From Legionellaceae bacterium (GTDB lineage Bacteria > Pseudomonadota > Gammaproteobacteria > Legionellales > Legionellaceae), in the NCBI GenBank assembly GCA_029212465.1, contig JARGNV010000001.1:1-42892 (forward strand): 42,892 nt of DNA, in the 5' to 3' direction. The notes under the pieces were generated by a model. The model did no database searches, was not told the origin of the DNA, and saw only the letters and a list, made by a program, of their open reading frames with translations. How positions within the stretch are numbered: the stretch's first letter is position 1; every line of letters starts with the position of its first letter. Below, one piece after another: positions 37,601 through 42,892 of this stretch. Made by a program: the position numbers and the translations under genes.

Positions 37601-37861
37601 GGGAATATAAGGCAACTCAAGCCATTGCAGCGCTAATAAAATTGAAAACATACGCGGTGTGCGATGCAAACAAACCACAACTGGCTTATTTTTATCAAGT
37701 ACTTGAAGCCGCCTCTTCCAGGCCAGTATGTCTGAATATAATGTTTGATAAGTCCAGGAAGCATCTGAGGTCATCACAGCAGTTGCATCTGGCGTGCACT
37801 TTGCATGAGACAAAATGCGAGCAATCAAATCCTTTTCAACAGCCACTTTCAATGGATGCAT
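34679..37861 (-). CDS. Single-module non-ribosomal peptide synthetase, A-PCP-C
   Basis: A 1060-residue enzyme in the order adenylation (about 10-490), carrier (about 503-570), condensation-type domain (about 590-1060). A domain: YTSGSTGTPKG at 158, FDIAALE (Asp204), NMYGPTEATIW, YRTGDIA and LPLNASGKLD (Lys483). Reading the binding pocket by the GrsA scheme gives D-I-L-Q-L-G-M-I-W-K, one residue from the code known for glycine (DILQLGLIWK). The carrier has FFELGGHSLLAA with Ser536 for phosphopantetheine. The condensation domain keeps the catalytic His725 and Asp729 but has PHMVSDQ in place of HHxxxDG. The ATG at 37861 is preferred to a TTG six codons earlier; both lack a strong ribosome binding site. 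No thioesterase is present, so release must occur by transfer in the last domain. It is divergent from an MmpL-type exporter. Confidence 0.88.
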   Translation of the reverse strand: MHPLKVAVEKDLIARILSHAKCTPDATAVMTSDASWTYQTLYSDILAWKRRLQVLDKNKPVVVCLHRTPRMFSILLALQWLELPYIPIEPKVPVARIRTIIEDSSAQIVLHDTMHHEVYLSLPCKVWALGDLQTSIDETLDVAHASILDPNAIAYIIYTSGSTGTPKGVCVSRRALNHFLESMSAYFVKGVDEILLATTTLTFDIAALELYLPLWQGQTVFLASHTEHKDPLCIQQLLQRYPITLLQGTPSFWNMLLYAGWHGKKDLVALCGGEPLTSQTAEELLPNVKALWNMYGPTEATIWCALKKVEPGKPITVGRPIQHMDMWILDAAMRPLPPGVKGELYISGVGLAEGYINREVLTRERFLFYKRAAGRRVYRTGDIACMTPEGEFTILGRADNQVKLHGYRIELEDIEAHIQGCAGVRACGVLVYQEQLIAYICKTEDDAYSETALKHQLSQELPEFMLPKRFVYLEQLPLNASGKLDRKAWPLPPNELHHENNDLTPMQVLLMTIWREALNISSMSIHDNFFELGGHSLLAARIIAKVQEVLGKIVTIKDIYQAPSIAQFIEVLNTAPDVSDTDISIETRSLSRWMPLTDFQFVLWASYLFEPDVKKLNVVGRRRVSGTLNVTALNLALQALVRKHDALSYSIHRFIPIQKRKSNVSIQWHEISLLDEDEAQTEAILSESMEDLYLHQEWSKNKPLMIAKLFYLSHTRIELQIAMPHMVSDQQSLGILFQDLSSAYLFYARNKTSEMRLESKAFETYARHEQRFIRSSLKADEVFWREYLEDAELFHFPKRHVVPYHQADSFSTFFPIQHAQLKKWRTFCIEHAVTLNDLLCAAIGVTLHRSCKEEIRVPDRLFINTVKSTREDPSFDEVIGCFLRAHAVKLDLTGEKGLASLAKQVQQSALETASHQYASSLIKLASIGQMTYAKRRVSPLVISMAARVFGRMKRQPYYLSTPILNACKRLASFDKDRGFVVNVNIWNSFFGGQKEAAQQLFGTACEPVPLDKKDIFTVNRVLDVCLLRDGAEDTSFLVLSANLRPEFRKHLGNTLLEVLK

Positions 37862-37971
37862 AATGTCCGAATTATTCAATCATTTTATTAATCTATAGTT
37901 CAATCCCCGCACTTCTGCCAACTTCTTCTATAATCAAAACAAGCACTTACAAATACGAACGAAATATTCTT
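37862..37971. promoter_or_regulatory. Divergent control region between NRPS and MmpL-type exporter genes
   Basis: 110 bases between the two starts. On the plus strand a perfect TATAAT (37929-37934) lies 37 bases before the exporter ATG, but no -35 match is at 16-18 bases. The minus-strand side is AT-rich. Both genes are likely controlled from here. Confidence 0.4.
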
Positions 37972-40200
37972 ATGAAAAAAAACATCTTCTCTAAAGTAGG
38001 ACGCCTTGTTTACCGCTTTCGAGTTGCCATTATTTTTATCTGGACTATCAGTGCAATTGCTTGTATCCCTTTCATTCCGCATATCATGGCACCTTTTCAA
38101 TCGACGGGATTTGTCGCGGATAAAGCGGATAGCACACGTGCACAAGCATTTTTAGATAAGCACTTGGGATACGATCAAAACGACCGATTTTTAGTGGTGT
38201 ATCACAGCAAAACTTTAAAAGCGACAAGCCGCACATTTAATAAAAAAATTAAATGGTCTTTAGCAAAACTAAAAAATTTTCCCATACGTCATACCATCAT
38301 TTACCCCAATGGAAACCCACAGCAAATCTCAAAAGATAAACATGCGGCTTATGCTGTTATCTTCATTAAAAATAAAACCAACCTTGACCACGAGCAACTC
38401 GAAGATTTTAAACAATTAATTAGAAAGCCTAAAAATATGTCGATGGAAATAGGCGGTAAACAAGTATTTATTCAAGGCTTAAATAAACATACACAAGAAG
38501 ATTTATACCGTGCGGATGCAATTGCTGCCCCCATCACAAGCATTGTACTCATTCTCATTTTCGGCACCATTGTTGCAACGCTCATACCGGTTAGTCTTGG
38601 CGGAGGGTGTGCACTTATTATTCTAACAACCCTCTACTTTTTAGGGCACTTATTTACCCTATCTATTTTTACTTTGAATCTCGCGTTACTGTTAGGGCTA
38701 TGTCTAAGTCTCGATTATGCTCTATTTATTATTTTCCGTTTCCGCAGTGAACTCAAAAAACATCGCATCAATGACGCAATTGCTATCACATTCTCAACCG
38801 CAGGTCGTGCCATATTTTTCAGTGGGATCGCTGTGTTCATTAGCCTAAGCGCGCTTGTCTTTTTCCCAATTAATATTTTATTTTCGATTGGTGTCGGCGG
38901 GCTTATTGCTGTATTTGTCGCTGTTATGGTGGCGCTCACTTTATTGCCTGCAACACTGTCTGTGCTTGGGCATCGTATCAATCACTGGGCGGTTCGAGAT
39001 GTCAATAAAAAAAACATTGACAGAAAACACTTGTGGAAAAAAATCGCGCAAATAGTAACCGGTCGTCCTTGGTTCTTCTTTTTGCTTAGTTTAAGTTTTT
39101 TACTACTACTTGGATACTCTGTATGTCACGTTCGCTTTGGTATATCAGACTTTCGTATTGTTCCCAAACAATCTGAAAGTAGAATGTTCATTGATGAGTT
39201 CAAACAACACTTCAATAAAAAAGAGTTAGTCCCGATTTTACTGATTGTTTCAACCGATAGAGGTTCTATTTTATCCTCTGCAAATATTTCAAGACTGTAC
39301 CGGTTTACACGCCGCTTGGAAAAAAACGATAAGATTGAGCGCGTCGACAGTATTGTTACAACCAGTCCACGTCTCTCCAAACAGCAATACCAAAAGCTCT
39401 ACCAAACAGCTAAAAAGCACCAGCCTAAAAATGTGAAACAACTCTTGGAAACCAGTACAGGGAAAAAATTTTCAGTCATTCGTATTTTTAGCAAGTATGG
39501 TATTAACGATCCGGAAACAAAAGCACTTGTTAAAGAATTAAGAGATATCAAACCAGGTCGTGGCATGAGTGTGCAACTAACAGGCGCCCCCGTTCAAAAC
39601 ATCGATGTTATGGAAACCATTAAGCAATATTTTCCCTATGCAGCGCTGTGGGTCATTAGTCTGACTTATTTGAGTTTATTGGTGCTACTACGCTCACTTT
39701 TTTTACCACTGAAAGCCATTTTTATGAATATTTTAAGCTTGTCTGCATGTTATGGCGTACTTGTATTTATCTTCCAAGAAGGTCACCTACACCAACTCTT
39801 AAATTTTGAGCCCCAAGGCATGCTCGACATCACGCTTGCCGTCATTATTTTCTGTGCCATTTTTGGGTTTTCTATGGATTATGAAGTCTTTTTACTCACG
39901 CGCATTCAAGAGCACTTTCAAAAAACACGCAATAACACTGCAAGCATCATCTTCGGAATCGACCAAAGCAGCCGTATTATTACCAGTGCTGCACTCATTG
40001 TCATTTGTATTTGTGGCTCTTTCATGACTGCAGATGTCATTATGGTAAAAGAGTTTGGCCTTGGTATTGCTGTGGCGATTGCAGTCGATGCATTTGCGAT
40101 ACGCACCATCCTTGTGCCATCAACTATGGTGCTACTCAAGCGCTGGAACTGGTACATCCCTAAATGGCTTGATAAATTGTTACCGCAAACAGGGCTTTAA
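37972..40200 (+). CDS. MMPL-type RND family transporter
   Basis: Inner-membrane transporter of 742 residues with the two-fold RND layout. TM1 (about 16-36) is followed by a periplasmic loop, then TM2-6, a soluble linker, TM7 (about 362-384), a second loop (about 385-555) and TM8-12. The Asp-Tyr pairs typical of MmpL proton relays are present: LSLDYALF (Asp248-Tyr249) and FSMDYEVFLLTRI (Asp636-Tyr637). This family exports lipids, lipopeptides and related compounds. It is divergent from the NRPS gene, so exporting that product is a reasonable inference. Its stop overlaps that of the convergent beta-barrel gene by three bases in TTAA. Confidence 0.92.
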   Translation: MKKNIFSKVGRLVYRFRVAIIFIWTISAIACIPFIPHIMAPFQSTGFVADKADSTRAQAFLDKHLGYDQNDRFLVVYHSKTLKATSRTFNKKIKWSLAKLKNFPIRHTIIYPNGNPQQISKDKHAAYAVIFIKNKTNLDHEQLEDFKQLIRKPKNMSMEIGGKQVFIQGLNKHTQEDLYRADAIAAPITSIVLILIFGTIVATLIPVSLGGGCALIILTTLYFLGHLFTLSIFTLNLALLLGLCLSLDYALFIIFRFRSELKKHRINDAIAITFSTAGRAIFFSGIAVFISLSALVFFPINILFSIGVGGLIAVFVAVMVALTLLPATLSVLGHRINHWAVRDVNKKNIDRKHLWKKIAQIVTGRPWFFFLLSLSFLLLLGYSVCHVRFGISDFRIVPKQSESRMFIDEFKQHFNKKELVPILLIVSTDRGSILSSANISRLYRFTRRLEKNDKIERVDSIVTTSPRLSKQQYQKLYQTAKKHQPKNVKQLLETSTGKKFSVIRIFSKYGINDPETKALVKELRDIKPGRGMSVQLTGAPVQNIDVMETIKQYFPYAALWVISLTYLSLLVLLRSLFLPLKAIFMNILSLSACYGVLVFIFQEGHLHQLLNFEPQGMLDITLAVIIFCAIFGFSMDYEVFLLTRIQEHFQKTRNNTASIIFGIDQSSRIITSAALIVICICGSFMTADVIMVKEFGLGIAVAIAVDAFAIRTILVPSTMVLLKRWNWYIPKWLDKLLPQTGL

Positions 40201-40847
40201 ACACGATAAGCAAGCCTAAAGTAAACTGCGTATAAAAACGGTACGAAGTCATTTGCAGGATTTAACTCTGATTCACCGTAACCCGACATATAATTCGCTG
40301 CAACCTCAATCATCAAGTGCTCGGCAAGCGGATAATTTACCCCGGCACCAAACGATGGTGTCGCTAGCCAAACATCGTTCACTTCATCACCACGGTGCAC
40401 CCATCCTACACCCAAACTTGAATAAGCACGTATAACCGTTTCAGGCAGCACAAACATTACTTTTGCCATTAAAGAAACTGTTTGCGTGTGGGTACTAAAT
40501 TTTAGTTGGCCCTGGTTCTCAAAGCTGAATAAACTGCTTTCATCAAAAAAAATTTCAGCTTTTGGATAAGATAAATAATTTGCTTCAACCGCCACAAAAG
40601 GAGAAAACTCAAAGCCTGCAAACCCTCCCCATGTAAAACCACCCTCATGCACATCCGTTGGCGTTGAAATATTCAGGACAATACTTTGGTTATCTCGACT
40701 TGGCACTAAACCTTTCCAGGTTGTCGAGCCATAACCACCGTTCAACCCAACGTAAAAAGGATGTGGATCAAACACATCACCCGAATCACCCGCGTAAAGC
40801 AGCGCCGACCAACAAGCAAAAATAACCATCCCAAAAAATCGTATCAT
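40197..40847 (-). CDS. Outer membrane beta-barrel protein
   Basis: A 216-residue protein with a signal peptide (about 1-20, cut near LLYAG) and an alternating aromatic-rich pattern of about eight transmembrane strands, such as FYVGLNGGYG near the start, FTWGGFAGFEFSPFVAVEANYL, and the final strand FLYAVYFRLAYRV, which ends in an aromatic-containing beta-signal. This is the layout of the small OmpA/OmpW-like barrels common in Legionella and Coxiella. Function is unknown; no C-terminal peptidoglycan-binding domain is present. The ATG at 40847 is preferred to one at 40871, which would overlap the upstream gene's stop and weaken the signal peptide. It is preceded on the same strand by the ten-cysteine secreted protein gene, with 14 bases between. 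Confidence 0.85.
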   Translation of the reverse strand: MIRFFGMVIFACWSALLYAGDSGDVFDPHPFYVGLNGGYGSTTWKGLVPSRDNQSIVLNISTPTDVHEGGFTWGGFAGFEFSPFVAVEANYLSYPKAEIFFDESSLFSFENQGQLKFSTHTQTVSLMAKVMFVLPETVIRAYSSLGVGWVHRGDEVNDVWLATPSFGAGVNYPLAEHLMIEVAANYMSGYGESELNPANDFVPFLYAVYFRLAYRV

Positions 40848-40861
40848 GATTGACTCAAACC

Positions 40862-41206
40862 TTAAGGACATGAACGACCAGTGCCATTACATAGTTTTCC
40901 CGCTGTATTTTTTCCACCATTCAAATAGCACTTCCATGAGTCCATGCAATTTTCTTTGGTTGTATCATGTTGAAATTCACATGTTTTTTCTAGCGTACCA
41001 AAAGTGACCAATAAGCGCTGATAAAGCAGCCTCACATTTGAGCACATCGCAGTAGGTAGGCCACCGGCAGTACAATGGCACCTTGCTGCAGTCTGAAATG
41101 AAGCACAAAATTTTGGAGAATCGGTCGGTGCAGCTGTAGGGCATGCCGCAGCGCTCAAAACAGAGGAAAAAAAGAAAGCAATAGCAAACAATAAAAATCT
41201 TTTCAT
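40862..41206 (-). CDS. Small secreted cysteine-rich protein
   Basis: A 114-residue exported protein with a signal peptide (about 1-20, MKRFLLFAIAFFFSSVLSAA). The mature part has ten cysteines within about 90 residues, enough for five disulfides, arranged as pairs such as RCHC and single ones toward GRSCP at the end. I know no family for it. The ATG at 41206 with AAGGA upstream is preferred to a TTG four codons earlier. It is the first gene of a likely pair with the beta-barrel gene, which starts 14 bases after its stop. Confidence 0.78.
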   Translation of the reverse strand: MKRFLLFAIAFFFSSVLSAAACPTAAPTDSPKFCASFQTAARCHCTAGGLPTAMCSNVRLLYQRLLVTFGTLEKTCEFQHDTTKENCMDSWKCYLNGGKNTAGKLCNGTGRSCP

Positions 41207-41292
41207 TATATTGAACAATCCTTATTCAATAAATAAGCAATAAGAGAATGTCATTCTAACCAGGGTTTTCAAAGATTTCAAACACTTACGAC

Positions 41293-42892
41293 TTATTGCT
41301 TGGTAGGTGTATCAACCTCATCTTCTGATGCAGCATCATCTATTCCATCTCGCGCAATCCAGTCACGGTGTTTTTCTTTAAATTTGTTAAACATCGTTGC
41401 AGCTTTCTCTGAATCGAGGCGTCCGCCTTTCCCTTCCCTTATAAAATGTAAAAATCTTGGTAGAAGACGAGATGATGCCATCTCTTTTAATACGGCCTCC
41501 GTTACCTCACTTCCGCCTTCACGCACCTCAAGTATACGTCCTCGCTCATGAAGTGGTACACGCACAAACGCCTCAGCAATCCTCTTCCCTTTCTCTGCCA
41601 TACCGTATTTATTTTGCTGAGTAAGCGCCTTCATCTCAGCGCATATCACCTGATTTTGCTCAACTAAGCTTAATGTGTCTTGTAACTCTGTCATTAAAGC
41701 TTCCAAATCATCGAGTGTTTCTGCACGCCATATCCTTCTATTCATGGAAGTAATAAACGCATCCATTTCCACATCTTCTACATCACGCGCCTTAAATTTA
41801 AATGCTCCGATGTGCATGACAACGCTCAAGCAATCCGCCTGCAACAACTTTATCTTTTGTATATCTTCAAAATGAGTAATTAACTGCTGTAAATCATGCT
41901 GAATTGCTTCTAAACCTTCAATGCTTGAGTCTTCATCTGCTCTCCTTTCAAATGTTTGGATTGCATTTGCCACCTCATGTGAAACCTGCCCATACTTTCC
42001 GCGGCTTAACGCTTTTAGGTCTTCCATTAATGTTAAACATCCACGCCATAATTCATGCCGTTCTGCGAGTTTAGCCGGTGAGTTTTGTTCAATGACTCGA
42101 AGCGCTTGATATGCATCTTTCACTGAAGGACGATTTTCAGGTATGGGGTCCATTAGCGATTGAATCAAATGCGCCAAATCACGTCCCTGCCCATGCTTAA
42201 AAATATCCGCCGAAAAACTCAGCTGACCTACTCGCTTAATCGGACTAAAATGACTATACGGGTTCACAAAAAAATAAGTCGCATCACAACCTGTCAAGTA
42301 TTGATATAAATTTTTACCCAGCATATAAGCATGTAACTTTTCTGCTGAAGGACGTGGGTTTCTCAAAAACATCTCGTCTGGATTCATGAAGGGTGTATTG
42401 GGTACATGTTGATAGTTCCCGTTCTTTCTTTCTATATCATCAATGTCTAATTGACCTGACTTATTTGTAAAGAAAAAACTCTTCGTATCTGCAATTTTAA
42501 TCTGGCCTGACTCATCTAATAGCCAATTGCTATTTTTCATGTCTGTAAATACGCAGCCATTCGCCTCTATGTGTGTCAACACCCTGGCCATTTGTTGATA
42601 CACATCTATTGCTGTATTGATACGTGCTTCATCTTTCACTTTTTTTTCAGAAGCTTTCTCAAGGCTATCTCCCTTGCAAACCGTTGTCACAACTAGGCGT
42701 CGTATAACCGTTTCGCTTTTTGGGGGAGTCGTAAAGGCGACCTTTCTTTCAATTAAAATAGGCGTTAATACGTCTGCTAGCCCATTGGCCCTTAAATGAT
42801 GCTCGGCCTGTCTTGGCATGCCCAAGCGGTCTTCTAGCTTTAAAAAATATTCGTTTTGTGACGTCGTATGTTTCAAGATGAAGTTTTTTGAG
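41293..42892 (-). CDS. Ser/Thr protein kinase-like protein, 5' end outside the window
   Basis: At least 530 residues; the frame stays open to the right edge (the visible part begins SKNFILKHTT), so the true start lies outside. An in-frame TTG at 42876 is not convincing, since it would cut off the region before it. FILKH fits the kinase beta-3 lysine, with a following helix. The catalytic loop is FTDMKNSNWLL: Asp, Lys and Asn are kept, but the HRD Arg is lost. The metal-binding DFG is IADTKS, so Asp is kept and Phe-Gly are changed. A later NPDEMFL may be the APE-like end of the activation segment. Residues after about 270 are helical, charged and unrecognised. It could be a non-RD kinase or a secreted kinase-like effector. 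Confidence 0.75.
   Translation of the reverse strand, partial: SKNFILKHTTSQNEYFLKLEDRLGMPRQAEHHLRANGLADVLTPILIERKVAFTTPPKSETVIRRLVVTTVCKGDSLEKASEKKVKDEARINTAIDVYQQMARVLTHIEANGCVFTDMKNSNWLLDESGQIKIADTKSFFFTNKSGQLDIDDIERKNGNYQHVPNTPFMNPDEMFLRNPRPSAEKLHAYMLGKNLYQYLTGCDATYFFVNPYSHFSPIKRVGQLSFSADIFKHGQGRDLAHLIQSLMDPIPENRPSVKDAYQALRVIEQNSPAKLAERHELWRGCLTLMEDLKALSRGKYGQVSHEVANAIQTFERRADEDSSIEGLEAIQHDLQQLITHFEDIQKIKLLQADCLSVVMHIGAFKFKARDVEDVEMDAFITSMNRRIWRAETLDDLEALMTELQDTLSLVEQNQVICAEMKALTQQNKYGMAEKGKRIAEAFVRVPLHERGRILEVREGGSEVTEAVLKEMASSRLLPRFLHFIREGKGGRLDSEKAATMFNKFKEKHRDWIARDGIDDAASEDEVDTPTKQ

Noticed and set aside
42874-42876. TTG as the start of the kinase gene
   Set aside because: The frame continues upstream to the window edge and FILK fits the kinase beta-3 lysine, so the start is outside the window.

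Overview
The window looks like a chromosome segment of a gammaproteobacterium in or near the order Legionellales. The estimated GC content is in the low 40s percent. That placement is an inference from three things: a LetS/GacS/BarA-type hybrid kinase next to gltX and a pyrophosphate-type phosphofructokinase; ordinary gammaproteobacterial housekeeping genes (mutS, hemB, bolA, adk, coaX, gltX, tamA/tamB); and, mixed among them, genes of the kind that intracellular Legionella-like bacteria carry (ankyrin repeats, an atypical Ser/Thr kinase, a giant solenoid repeat protein, large proteins of unknown function). No rRNA, tRNA, CRISPR array, transposase or prophage was seen.

Layout. Positions 1-2477 (minus strand) hold a beta-oxidation pair: a fused 3-hydroxyacyl-CoA dehydrogenase/enoyl-CoA hydratase, then a thiolase cut by the window edge. 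At 2591-3292 is a YafK/DpaA-like L,D-transpeptidase-fold protein. Positions 3325-10490 are all minus strand: hpt with a downstream membrane protein of unknown function, a small SAM methyltransferase, a divergent PEP carboxylase, and adk coupled to a thioredoxin. Then come a PolB-type 3'-5' exonuclease (plus), a lytic transglycosylase lipoprotein, a large protein with an HD-like signature, and the overlapping pair gltX-coaX (all minus). From 16560 on the plus strand are the BarA/LetS kinase, a PPi-type phosphofructokinase and an 878-residue protein made almost entirely of 24-residue repeats.

Positions 23546-24926 hold a type IV pilin and bolA in divergent orientation, then a promoter with a small ORF, a 127-bp inverted-repeat element and palindromes in front of mutS. 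The mutS, tamA and tamB genes overlap at their start and stop codons and hemB follows closely, so these four probably form one transcription unit ending at a terminator near 32370-32400.

The last 10.5 kb is the most accessory-looking part. It has a two-gene unit (short peptide plus cysteine-containing secreted protein) with its own palindrome-overlapped promoter, and two tandem ankyrin paralogues in one reading frame separated by a single TGA. It also has a one-module NRPS (A-PCP-C, with a glycine-type specificity code) divergent from an MmpL-type exporter, a beta-barrel outer membrane protein, a ten-cysteine secreted protein, and an atypical protein kinase that runs off the window.

The strongest candidates for something undescribed are the 33-copy 24-residue solenoid gene with its recent exact 360-bp internal duplication, the NRPS/MmpL pair, and the small palindrome-controlled peptide/secreted-protein unit. 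Where an annotated start differs from the longest open frame, I moved it to a codon with a better ribosome binding site and say so in the entry.
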